Of a stretch of 5,273 bases of DNA, positions 1 through 5,273 are shown piece after piece (position 1 is the first letter of the stretch; each line of letters begins with the position of its first letter). The notes below the pieces were generated by a model, which was given only the letters and a program-made list of their open reading frames with translations, ran no database searches and was not told the origin of the DNA. The DNA lies in the NCBI GenBank assembly GCA_003482405.1, contig DMZB01000016.1:1-5273 (forward strand), written 5' to 3'. Source of the stretch: Lactobacillus sp. (GTDB lineage Bacteria; Bacillota; Bacilli; Lactobacillales; Lactobacillaceae). The translations under genes and the position numbers were made by a program.

Positions 1-76
1 CTTTTTTGTTGCACTTCATTTGCCAGCGGCGCTTTTTTTGTACATAGAGGTTACAAAGGTTGAATTGAACGATCCT
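1..76. other. Left edge, no supported gene
   Basis: This is the stretch beyond the stop codon of the leftward dipeptidase gene. It holds two T runs on the + strand (2-7 and 33-39), the second preceded by GC-rich sequence (GCCAGCGGCGC, 22-32). That could be the tail of a terminator for a rightward gene lying left of the window, but I can draw only a 3-bp GCC/GGC stem, so no terminator is called. No leftward terminator for the dipeptidase gene is visible; it may lie outside the window. Confidence 0.4.
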
Positions 77-1498
77 TTAATAATTGTCCCGCGTGAATGA
101 ACCAGGCACCAGGTTGCCAGCCTTAGCCAAAACCTTACCCAACAGGATGCTGGTTTCTGCCATAACATGGTTGGCAGTTTCGGTATTTGCTTTGGTCAGT
201 GCGTCAGAAAGGGCATCACCACTCAAACTTTCATTAGCGGCGTCAATTTCAGCGACACGCTGATGACCGTAACCTAATGTTTTTTCCTGGTAGCTTTCGA
301 CATCACTAAGGGTGGCCTGAAAATTGTCCGCAGCAAGTACGGCAATCAGGCGGTTAACCCAGTAGGCGTTATGACTGTCGACGTCTGCTGTCGTATCACG
401 ATAACTAGCGGGCGTGTCTGTAACGTTAGTGAAGAATGGTGTCAAAGTGTTGAATGGATTGGCGGCCAAAGCAACCCATTGAATGGCAGCCCGTTCGGCG
501 GGAACGTTTGGACGAATTTGGAGAACACTCAACTCCTGTGTCCGGTTGATACCGATTGGGCGATAAGGAGCAGTCTCTTTTGTTGCACCTAAAGCGAATG
601 GATCATAAGGTGTGTCTTGATAATGAGAGCTCAAAACAAACTTAATGTCTTCAATTGTTATTTTGTGATCAGCGTGAGTAATAAATGGTAGTGTATCACT
701 CATCGGTGTTTGATCACTCGTGGCAGCGCGATTAAAGTAACGTTGTGCGTACCAGGCACGCGGCGTGTTGTAGTGATGGTCTAACTGGGAATGTGAACCG
801 AAAATTTCACGGAAATTGAAATGATCGCCTAAGTTCAGATGATGGTCCGCTGTGAATTTTTCCAGATCATCAGAAAACATAAAATTATCGGCGTCAGAAA
901 AGTCGATTTCTTGAATCCCTGTTTGATTAGGGGCAACAACGTAGGCGTCATCTGGGACTCGTTGTGCGACCCAGTGATGTCCGCCAGCAGTTTCCATGTA
1001 CCAAATTTCGTTAGCGTCAGAAAAAATGATTCCGTTTGATTCGTATGTGCCATGTGTTTTCAATATTTCCCCGACACGTTGAACACCTTCTCGTGCAGAG
1101 TGAATATAGGGCAGGGTGACGGTGAGCAGATCCTCTTCGCCAATACCACTTTTAGTTAACGGGTCCGCACCTAAAACTCGTTCGTTCGTGGTAATCGTTT
1201 CTGTGGCACTCATAGCAACGTTTTCACTGTTAATGCCAGCTTCGCCCCAAATTCCCTGAGCGTCAACGGCATTTGGAATTGATGTGTAACGCAGTGGATG
1301 ATCTGGCAGGGTAATGGTAAATGAACTCGTTTTTGCCTTATAGTCGTGCGGTTGATCACTGGGATTGACGACGATGAATTTTTTAGGATCTGCTGCAGTA
1401 CCTGTATCTTCATTTCTGGCGATTAAAGTTGAACCGTCGTAACTAGCTTTTTTACCAACGAGAATCGTGGTGCAGGTGCTTAATTCCGAAAATGACAT
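77..1498 (-). CDS. pepD: Dipeptidase, peptidase family C69 (PepD type)
   Basis: Cytoplasmic dipeptidase of the N-terminal-nucleophile fold, expected to split a broad range of dipeptides in the last step of peptide use by lactic acid bacteria. Counting from the chosen ATG, Cys9 in the segment STCTTILVGKKAS is the expected nucleophile. It is followed by DGSTLIARNED (21-31), GIWGEAGINSENVAMSATE (82-100) and a central block with YMETAGGHHWVAQRVPDDAY, all typical of C69. The length of 473 residues matches the family, and I see no signal peptide or frame damage. The frame can be extended six codons to a TTG at 1514-1516, but that codon overlaps the Shine-Dalgarno sequence, so ATG at 1498 is the better start. 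It lies downstream of pncA on the same strand and may be cotranscribed or have its own promoter. Family membership is secure; the exact paralogue (lactobacilli often carry several) is not. Confidence 0.93.
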   Translation of the reverse strand: MSFSELSTCTTILVGKKASYDGSTLIARNEDTGTAADPKKFIVVNPSDQPHDYKAKTSSFTITLPDHPLRYTSIPNAVDAQGIWGEAGINSENVAMSATETITTNERVLGADPLTKSGIGEEDLLTVTLPYIHSAREGVQRVGEILKTHGTYESNGIIFSDANEIWYMETAGGHHWVAQRVPDDAYVVAPNQTGIQEIDFSDADNFMFSDDLEKFTADHHLNLGDHFNFREIFGSHSQLDHHYNTPRAWYAQRYFNRAATSDQTPMSDTLPFITHADHKITIEDIKFVLSSHYQDTPYDPFALGATKETAPYRPIGINRTQELSVLQIRPNVPAERAAIQWVALAANPFNTLTPFFTNVTDTPASYRDTTADVDSHNAYWVNRLIAVLAADNFQATLSDVESYQEKTLGYGHQRVAEIDAANESLSGDALSDALTKANTETANHVMAETSILLGKVLAKAGNLVPGSFTRDNY

Positions 1499-1508
1499 GA
1501 GATAATTT

Positions 1509-1514
1509 TCCTCC
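1509..1514 (-). promoter_or_regulatory. Ribosome binding site of the C69 dipeptidase gene
   Basis: On the minus strand GGAGGA sits 10 bases before the ATG at 1498. It overlaps the alternative in-frame TTG at 1514-1516, and this decides the start in favour of the ATG. Confidence 0.8.
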
Positions 1515-1591
1515 AATATTTACGGTGTTGAATGTGATGAATACGTATCTAAACTCACTATAACACTTGATGCAGTCAGGTGAGGGTCTCT

Positions 1592-1620
1592 ATTATATAG
1601 AAGAAAAACGATAATTTAAG
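1592..1620 (-). promoter_or_regulatory. Possible promoter of the C69 dipeptidase gene
   Basis: A perfect TATAAT lies at 1592-1597 on the minus strand, in the gap between pncA and the dipeptidase gene. The best -35 at 17-base spacing is CTTAAA (1615-1620), which matches only three of six consensus bases and overlaps the pncA stop codon. No TG extension is present. An imperfect palindrome (CACTTGA, TGCAG, TCAGGTG; 1564-1582) follows just downstream of the expected transcript start. The region could equally be plain AT-rich spacer with read-through from pncA. Confidence 0.3.
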
Positions 1621-2176
1621 GCATAATGGTAGCGCCAAGTGTTGTCTTGAAGTGATTCAACGCCCATTTGTGTCCTGTTTGATCAAAGGAAGCCACGGCG
1701 TTTTTATGAATAGTCAATTGGTAATCATGATTGTAGGCATCGACTGCAGTGTGCAATACACAGATATCTGTGCACACCCCAGTTAAATGAAGATCTGTAA
1801 TTTTTCGGCTGCGTAAATAATTATCGAGATTCGTATTGGCAAAGGCACTATAACGGTTTTTATCAAAGAAATACACGTGATCGTTATCCCGATGTTCACG
1901 ATACCAGCTCTGTAACTTTCCGTATAGTTCACGTCCCCATGTATCCTTGAGGTTATGCGGCGGAAATAGTTTGGTTTCAGGATGATAAGGATCAACGCCG
2001 TCGTGTAAATCGGTAGGCAATATCACATAGTCACCGGCAGACAAAAATTGATTGGCAAGTTCGATGATATGGCCCTCAATTTGCTGACCAGGTAGTCCCG
2101 TGGTTAAAGCACCCTTGTCAGCGACGAAGTCGTTAGTGTAATCAATAATCAAAAGTGCACGTTTATTAAAGTCCAT
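1616..2176 (-). CDS. pncA: Nicotinamidase (PncA), isochorismatase-like hydrolase
   Basis: Cytoplasmic hydrolase that converts nicotinamide to nicotinate and ammonia, feeding the Preiss-Handler route to NAD. The catalytic residues are readable: Asp12 in LLIIDYTNDF, Lys106 in FDKNRYSAF, and nucleophile Cys139 in GVCTDICVLHTA, with the cis-peptide neighbourhood conserved. The metal site is also present: Asp56 and His58 (TDLHD), then His74 (FPPHN), with Glu67 between. This set and its spacing match, by memory, the nicotinamidase of Streptococcus pneumoniae with a shift of three residues, and that is why I call pncA rather than a generic isochorismatase. The 186-residue length fits the family. The start is ATG at 2176, seven bases after a GAGGAGGA ribosome binding site. 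It is transcribed away from the S10 operon, and the dipeptidase gene follows 117 bases downstream. Confidence 0.93.
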   Translation of the reverse strand: MDFNKRALLIIDYTNDFVADKGALTTGLPGQQIEGHIIELANQFLSAGDYVILPTDLHDGVDPYHPETKLFPPHNLKDTWGRELYGKLQSWYREHRDNDHVYFFDKNRYSAFANTNLDNYLRSRKITDLHLTGVCTDICVLHTAVDAYNHDYQLTIHKNAVASFDQTGHKWALNHFKTTLGATIMP

Positions 2177-2183
2177 GGTAACA

Positions 2184-2191
2184 TCCTCCTC
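2184..2191 (-). promoter_or_regulatory. Ribosome binding site of pncA
   Basis: GAGGAGGA on the minus strand, seven bases before the ATG. An ATG inside this site (2182-2184) is out of frame and is not the start. Confidence 0.8.
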
Positions 2192-2213
2192 GGTTAGCCA
2201 AGTTCAGTAAATC

Positions 2214-2233
2214 TGTGACTATTTGTGACTATT
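2214..2233. repeat. Perfect tandem repeat, 2 x 10 bp, at the pncA transcript start
   Basis: TGTGACTATT occurs twice with no gap (2214-2223 and 2224-2233 on the + strand). It overlaps the proposed pncA -10 box and covers roughly -10 to +11 of that promoter. The position suits a repressor site, with one repeat unit per helical turn, but nothing identifies a regulator. It could be a chance duplication. Confidence 0.7.
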
Positions 2234-2260
2234 ATAGATAAAATTCTTGAATTTTGGTAA
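2231..2260 (-). promoter_or_regulatory. Probable pncA promoter
   Basis: On the minus strand a perfect TATAAT (2231-2236) is preceded at 18 bases by TTACCA (2255-2260, four of six matches to TTGACA). The expected start near 2224 gives a 5' untranslated region of about 48 bases. The promoter spacer contains the perfect palindrome AAAATTCTTGAATTTT (2240-2255), and the transcript start falls within the tandem TGTGACTATT repeat. This is the only good -10 box close upstream of pncA. Confidence 0.5.
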
Positions 2261-2331
2261 AATCAACGCGCAGTAAAATTCAAATTTTTAGGTTTGTAAT
2301 CAAAACGCAATTAACAAACATAAATAAACCC

Positions 2332-2360
2332 TTGCCATTGCGGGTTTAGGCTGGTATATT
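2332..2360 (+). promoter_or_regulatory. Promoter of the S10 ribosomal protein operon
   Basis: TTGCCA (2332-2337, five of six), a 17-base spacer, then TATATT (2355-2360, five of six) preceded by TGG, giving an extended -10. The sequence upstream (about 2234-2330) is very AT-rich and could act as an UP element. The -35 box lies in the loop of a 7-bp dyad, TAAACCC (2325-2331) and GGGTTTA (2342-2348). The expected transcript start is near 2366-2367. Strength and position fit a ribosomal protein operon. Confidence 0.8.
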
Positions 2361-2366
2361 AGATAG

Positions 2367-2532
2367 GTGCTTGTGCGAGACAAGGGACAACTTTGCCCTC
2401 AAATTGCGCAAAAACAAGCGAGCAATGATGTGGAAGGTTGCGACACACCCGGCCGCTTTGCCACGGAGGTGTGGCGGTAATTTCCATGGAGCTAGCCTAT
2501 TTCTAAAAAATAGACGTTAGGAGGGAACAATT
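2367..2532 (+). promoter_or_regulatory. Structured leader RNA of the S10 operon
   Basis: About 166 nt of untranslated leader with several helices that can be drawn by eye. GCTTGT (2369-2374) can close with ACAAGC (2414-2419), enclosing AGGG/CCCT (2383-2386 with 2396-2399). An alternative is the local hairpin CTTGT/ACAAG (2370-2374 with 2380-2384). A second domain is closed by TGGAA/TTCCA (2431-2435 with 2482-2486). Inside it are CACACC/GGTGTG (2444-2449 with 2468-2473) and, at the tip, GGC/GCC (2451-2453 with 2460-2462). A third hairpin abuts the rpsJ ribosome binding site. There is no T tract, so no intrinsic attenuator is apparent. In E. coli the S10 leader is the target of L4 feedback; whether L4, encoded downstream here, does the same is inference. 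Confidence 0.65.
2492..2520 (+). promoter_or_regulatory. Hairpin abutting the rpsJ ribosome binding site
   Basis: CTAGC (2492-2496) pairs with GTTAG (2516-2520, one G-U pair) and CTATTT (2497-2502) pairs with AAATAG (2508-2513). The 5-base loop is CTAAA and a 2-base bulge lies at 2514-2515. The Shine-Dalgarno sequence AGGAGG starts at 2519, so its first two bases lie in the stem, with eight bases from its end to the rpsJ ATG. Folding would partly occlude the site. Confidence 0.55.
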
Positions 2533-2841
2533 ATGGCAAGTAAGAAAATTCGTATTCGCTTGAAGGCTTATGAGCACAGAATCCTTGATCAGTCAGCTGA
2601 CAAAATCGTGGAAACTGCAAAGCGGACTGGCGCTGAAATCTCAGGTCCAATTCCGTTACCAACTGAACGGACACTTTTCACGGTGTTACGTTCACCACAT
2701 AAGTTCAAAAAGTCACGTGAACAGTTCGAAATTCGGACTCATAAGCGTTTGATCGACATTGTCAACCCAACTGCTAAAACAGTTGACTCATTGACTAAGC
2801 TTGAATTGCCAAGCGGTGTTGATATCGAAATCAAGTTATAA
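2533..2841 (+). CDS. rpsJ: 30S ribosomal protein S10 (NusE)
   Basis: Component of the 30S head and, as NusE, the partner of NusB in transcription antitermination and of NusG in transcription-translation coupling. The 102-residue length is standard. The N-terminal strand [20 protein letters not shown] and the block [20 protein letters not shown] (53-72) are the family hallmarks. The protruding loop around residues 53-60, where tigecycline-resistance changes are known in other bacteria, has the ordinary sequence. It is the first gene of the operon, downstream of the long leader, with ATG eight bases after AGGAGG. The stop is followed by a 67-base spacer before rplC. Identification is certain from the sequence. 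Confidence 0.98.
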   Translation: MASKKIRIRLKAYEHRILDQSADKIVETAKRTGAEISGPIPLPTERTLFTVLRSPHKFKKSREQFEIRTHKRLIDIVNPTAKTVDSLTKLELPSGVDIEIKL

Positions 2842-2861
2842 TTTGGTTTCTTCTGTTTAAT

Positions 2862-2879
2862 CCGTTAGATAATTAACGG
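2862..2879 (+). repeat. Hairpin in the rpsJ-rplC spacer
   Basis: CCGTTA and TAACGG form a perfect 6-bp stem with a GATAAT loop. It is followed by CAAAAATAC and so lacks the T tract of an intrinsic terminator. It may be an RNA processing or stability element, or nothing. The rplC ribosome binding site GGAGGTG begins 18 bases later. Confidence 0.5.
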
Positions 2880-2908
2880 CAAAAATACATTATATCGGAG
2901 GTGTACTC

Positions 2909-3568
2909 ATGACCACTAAAGGAATCTTAGGGAAAAAGGTCGGGATGACGCAAGTCTTCACCGAAAACGGCGAATTAGTCGCTGTTTCTGTTATTGATGT
3001 AACGCCTAACGTAGTATTGCAACTCAAGACTGTTGAAAACGATGGTTACGACGCAATTCAGTTAGGTTTCGATGACAAACGTGAAGTCTTGTCTAACAAG
3101 CCCGAACAAGGTCATGTAGCAGCAGCAAAAACGGCTCCTAAGCGCTTCGTTCGTGAAATTCGGAATGTTGAGCTTGGAGAGACGAAAGTCGGTGACGAGC
3201 TTAAAGCAGACGTCTTCGCAGAAGGTGAAGCAGTCGACGTTACCGGAATCACAAAAGGGCATGGGTATCAAGGTAACATCCATAAGGATGGCCAATCTCG
3301 TGGGCCAATGGCTCATGGTTCTCGTTACCACCGTCGCCCAGGTTCATTGGGTGCCATCATTAACCGTGTCTTCAAAGGTAAGCCACTTCCAGGACGTATG
3401 GGTAACCACAAGGTCACTATGCAAAACCTGAAAATTGTTCGTGCCGACGTTGAAAACAACGTTCTGTTGATTAAGGGTAATGTACCAGGTGCTAACAAGT
3501 CATTTGTTACAATTAAAAGCTCTGTTAAGGCCGGTTTGAAGAAGAACAACCGCCACAGTGAAAAATAA
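2909..3568 (+). CDS. rplC: 50S ribosomal protein L3
   Basis: Early-assembling protein of the 50S subunit that binds 23S rRNA near its 3' end and reaches toward the peptidyl transferase centre. At 219 residues it is near the usual 205-220. Recognisable parts are [14 protein letters not shown] at the N-terminus, TKGHGYQG (about 115-122), and the strongly conserved [13 protein letters not shown] from residue 136, followed by [17 protein letters not shown]. In the segment corresponding to the methylated Gln150 of E. coli L3 I see no glutamine, as expected outside proteobacteria. ATG at 2909 follows GGAGGTG by a short spacer. It is the second gene of the operon, with 26 bases between its stop and rplD. 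Confidence 0.98.
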   Translation: MTTKGILGKKVGMTQVFTENGELVAVSVIDVTPNVVLQLKTVENDGYDAIQLGFDDKREVLSNKPEQGHVAAAKTAPKRFVREIRNVELGETKVGDELKADVFAEGEAVDVTGITKGHGYQGNIHKDGQSRGPMAHGSRYHRRPGSLGAIINRVFKGKPLPGRMGNHKVTMQNLKIVRADVENNVLLIKGNVPGANKSFVTIKSSVKAGLKKNNRHSEK

Positions 3569-3594
3569 TATAAGGGAAGGGAGGACAAACAGCT

Positions 3595-4221
3595 ATGACT
3601 ACCAGCGTTGATTTATTCAAGCAAGATGGTAAAAAGTCAGGCACAGTTGAATTAAACGATTCTGTGTTTGGTATTGAACCAAATAACAATGTCATCACCG
3701 ATGCCGTATTGATGCAGCGCGCATCTTTACGTCAAGGCACACATGCGGTTAAGAACCGTAGTGCTGTACGTGGTGGTGGTAAGAAACCATGGCGTCAAAA
3801 GGGTACAGGTCGTGCTCGTCAAGGGTCGATCCGTTCACCACAATGGCGTGGCGGTGGAATTGTCTTTGGACCAACTCCACGTTCTTACGCTTACAAGTTG
3901 CCACAAAAAGTGCGTCAGCTTGCCATGAAGTCTGTTTTGTCACAAAAGGTCTTGGACAAAGCCTTGGTTGTTGTTGATGCTTTAAGCTTTAAAGCACCAA
4001 AGACTGCTGAATTTGCCACGGTTTTAGACAACCTGAAAGTTGCTGAAAAGACCCTTGTTGTGGTTGAAGATGACAACGAAAACGCAGCATTGTCTGCACG
4101 TAACTTAGCCAATGTCACAGTTCTGACAGCTAAGGGCGTAAACGTTTTGGATGTTGTTAACAACGACAAGATGGTGATTACCCAATCTGCTCTTTCTCAG
4201 GTAGAGGAGGTGCTCGCATAA
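3595..4221 (+). CDS. rplD: 50S ribosomal protein L4
   Basis: Assembly protein of the 50S subunit whose long basic loop lines the exit tunnel. In E. coli it also represses its own operon by binding the S10 leader. The 208-residue length is standard. The loop block [21 protein letters not shown] (about 52-72), [16 protein letters not shown] and [18 protein letters not shown] are hallmark sequences. The [13 protein letters not shown] tunnel segment, where macrolide-resistance changes map in other bacteria, is intact. ATG at 3595 follows AGGGAGG. The last codons contain the rplW ribosome binding site, and the stop TAA shares its final A with the rplW ATG, so the two genes are probably translationally coupled. 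A structured leader upstream makes L4 feedback plausible here but unproven. Confidence 0.98.
   Translation: MTTSVDLFKQDGKKSGTVELNDSVFGIEPNNNVITDAVLMQRASLRQGTHAVKNRSAVRGGGKKPWRQKGTGRARQGSIRSPQWRGGGIVFGPTPRSYAYKLPQKVRQLAMKSVLSQKVLDKALVVVDALSFKAPKTAEFATVLDNLKVAEKTLVVVEDDNENAALSARNLANVTVLTAKGVNVLDVVNNDKMVITQSALSQVEEVLA
4205..4212 (+). promoter_or_regulatory. Ribosome binding site of rplW inside rplD
   Basis: AGGAGGTG, nearly fully complementary to the 16S rRNA 3' end, lies eight bases before the rplW ATG and within the last codons of rplD. With the TAATG overlap it indicates direct re-initiation or coupling. Confidence 0.8.
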
Positions 4222-4508
4222 TGGAAGCACGTGATGTGATTTTACGGCCAGTTGTGACTGAGTCTTCAATGGCTGGTATCGATGACAAGCGTTACACGTT
4301 TGATGTTGATACTCGCGCAACCAAGACGCAGATCAAGAGCGCCGTCGAAGAAATTTTCGATGTTAAGGTTATCAAACTTAACGTAATGAACGTTAAGGGT
4401 CACCTTAAGCGCCAAGGACGTTACAGTGGTTACACTAAGAAACGTCGCAAGGCAATCGTGACTTTGAGTGCAGACTCAAAGGAAATCAAGTTATTTAACG
4501 AAGAATAG
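4221..4508 (+). CDS. rplW: 50S ribosomal protein L23
   Basis: Protein at the rim of the polypeptide exit tunnel that provides the docking site for trigger factor and the signal recognition particle. The 95-residue length is normal for Firmicutes. Conserved parts are [10 protein letters not shown] (about 7-16), the [18 protein letters not shown] helix (33-50), and the basic [17 protein letters not shown] tail segment. The ATG overlaps the rplD stop by one base. The TAG stop sits in the loop of a perfect 8-bp hairpin, and an unusually long spacer separates it from rplB. Identification is certain. Confidence 0.97.
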   Translation: MEARDVILRPVVTESSMAGIDDKRYTFDVDTRATKTQIKSAVEEIFDVKVIKLNVMNVKGHLKRQGRYSGYTKKRRKAIVTLSADSKEIKLFNEE

Positions 4509-4517
4509 GATTCTTCG
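4499..4517 (+). repeat. Perfect 8-bp hairpin across the rplW stop codon
   Basis: CGAAGAAT (4499-4506) and ATTCTTCG (4510-4517) are exact reverse complements with a 3-base AGG loop. The TAG stop at 4506-4508 spans the top of the stem and the loop. No T tract follows, so it does not look like an intrinsic terminator. In a messenger it could hinder 3'-to-5' decay, serve as a cleavage site, or influence termination at rplW. Confidence 0.65.
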
Positions 4518-4594
4518 ATCTATGCGCCGATGATGATACGGCTCCTCACAAGGGACAACCAATCACGGCACGAAAATTTTAGGAGGAAAGCATA
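4509..4594 (+). other. rplW-rplB spacer with leader-like motif
   Basis: This 86-base gap is the longest within the operon segment shown here. After the stop-codon hairpin it holds GCCG/CGGC (4526-4529 with 4539-4542) and then TCCTC (4543-4547). TCCTC is complementary to GAGGA in the rplB ribosome binding site. The 12-mer ACAAGGGACAAC (4548-4559) also occurs exactly in the S10 leader at 2380-2391. The rplB Shine-Dalgarno AGGAGG is at 4581-4586. I see no promoter or terminator in it. Confidence 0.5.
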
Positions 4595-5273
4595 GTGGGT
4601 ATTAAGAGTTATAAACCAACCACTAACGGTCGTCGTGGCATGACCGGTTCCGACTTTAGTGAGATTACGAAGACAACGCCTGAAAAGTCGTTGTTGGAAT
4701 CACAAAGTCACCGAGCTGGCCGTAACAACCAAGGTCACATGACTGTTCGTCATCGTGGCGGCGGTACTAAGCGTGCCTACCGACTCATCGATTTCAAACG
4801 TATCAAAGATGATTACAAGGCTACTGTTAAAGCGATTGAATATGATCCAAACCGGACTGCAAACATTGCTTTGTTAGTTTATGAGGATGGTACTAAGTCA
4901 TACATCTTGGCACCAAAGGGCCTTGAAGTTGGCACTGTTGTTGAATCAGGTGTTGATGCAGATATCAAGGTTGGTAACGCATTACCATTAGCCAACATCC
5001 CAGTTGGTACTGTTATCCATAACATCGAATTAAAGCCTGGTAAGGGTGGCCAAATTGCTCGTTCCGCTGGTGCGTCAGCTCAGCTGTTGGGTAAGGAAGG
5101 CAAGTATGCCTTGGTTCGCTTGGCCTCTGGTGAAGTTCGTATGGTGCTTGCTGCTGGTCGTGCCACTGTTGGTGCGGTTGGTAATGAACAACATGAACTG
5201 ATCAACTTAGGTAAAGCAGGTCGTAAACGTTATGCTGGTCAACGTCCACATGTTCGTGGGTCAGTTATGAACC
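4595..5273 (+). CDS. rplB: 50S ribosomal protein L2, 3' end outside the window
   Basis: Primary 23S rRNA-binding protein needed for subunit association and for peptidyl transferase activity. Reading begins at GTG (4595), eight bases after AGGAGG, and stays open for 226 complete codons to the window edge. The start encodes [20 protein letters not shown], the normal L2 N-terminus, so GTG is the true start. Further blocks are [65 protein letters not shown] and the final [10 protein letters not shown]. The sequence stops just before the expected PVDHPHGGGEGR segment with the catalytically important histidine, so roughly the last 50 residues are missing (family length about 275-280). The truncation is only the window boundary. 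This is the fifth operon gene in canonical order. Confidence 0.97.
   Translation, partial: MGIKSYKPTTNGRRGMTGSDFSEITKTTPEKSLLESQSHRAGRNNQGHMTVRHRGGGTKRAYRLIDFKRIKDDYKATVKAIEYDPNRTANIALLVYEDGTKSYILAPKGLEVGTVVESGVDADIKVGNALPLANIPVGTVIHNIELKPGKGGQIARSAGASAQLLGKEGKYALVRLASGEVRMVLAAGRATVGAVGNEQHELINLGKAGRKRYAGQRPHVRGSVMN

Noticed and set aside
22..39. GC-rich run followed by seven Ts as an intrinsic terminator on the + strand
   Set aside because: Only a 3-bp GCC/GGC stem can be drawn. Any longer stem partner would have to lie outside the window.
2..97. Open frame on the + strand running in from the left edge, ending FLYIEVTKVELNDPLIIVPRE at a TGA at 98-100
   Set aside because: It has only 32 codons, no start in view, and overlaps the end of the dipeptidase gene. 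I recognise no family, and it could be a chance open frame.
77..1516. Longer dipeptidase start at TTG (1514-1516), adding six residues
   Set aside because: The TTG overlaps the GGAGGA ribosome binding site, and the ATG at 1498 has correct spacing from it.
1783..1995. 70-codon minus-strand frame inside pncA
   Set aside because: It lies in another frame of a gene with intact catalytic residues, has no ribosome binding site, and resembles no family.
2367..2532. Transcription attenuator, T-box or metabolite riboswitch in the S10 leader
   Set aside because: There is no terminator hairpin with a T run, no T-box consensus, and no riboswitch core that I recognise.
2862..2890. CCGTTA/TAACGG hairpin as a terminator between rpsJ and rplC
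   Set aside because: No T tract follows, and a terminator here would cut off essential ribosomal genes in a canonical operon.
3062..3588. Antisense frames of 87-89 codons opposite rplC
   Set aside because: They overlap a strongly conserved ribosomal protein gene, and their open length reflects codon use on the other strand. No promoter or ribosome binding site supports them.
3743..4320. Several 60-84 codon frames on both strands over rplD and the start of rplW
   Set aside because: They are shadows of rplD and rplW, lack ribosome binding sites and show no conserved features.

Overview
The window looks like part of a Lactobacillaceae chromosome (Firmicutes, low-to-moderate GC). This is inferred from strong AGGAGG-type ribosome binding sites before every gene, a family C69 dipeptidase typical of lactic acid bacteria, Lactobacillales-like ribosomal protein sequences, and a sigma-A type promoter with an extended -10. 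I would not name a genus.

Left part (1-2176), read leftward: pncA (nicotinamidase, NAD salvage) comes first in transcription order. After a 117-base gap it is followed by a 473-residue C69 dipeptidase (pepD type). Nothing in the sequence links the two genes functionally; they share only orientation. pncA has a plausible promoter at 2231-2260 whose -10 box runs into a perfect tandem 10-bp repeat. The left 76 bases hold no gene I can support.

Middle (2177-2532): a divergent control region. Rightward lies a strong promoter (TTGCCA, 17 bases, TATATT with TG extension). It is followed by a structured leader of about 166 nt whose last hairpin touches the rpsJ ribosome binding site.

Right part (2533-5273), read rightward: the start of the S10 ribosomal protein operon in canonical order, rpsJ (S10), rplC (L3), rplD (L4), rplW (L23) and rplB (L2). 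rplB is cut by the window end and has no stop codon here. rplD and rplW overlap by one base. All five encode complete-looking, ordinary proteins; the products assemble into the 30S (S10) and 50S (L3, L4, L23, L2) subunits.

I see no mobile element, CRISPR array, tRNA or rRNA, and no clearly new protein system. The points worth a second look are non-coding: the S10 leader, a 12-base sequence shared exactly between that leader and the long rplW-rplB spacer, a perfect 8-bp hairpin across the rplW stop codon, and the repeats around the pncA promoter.
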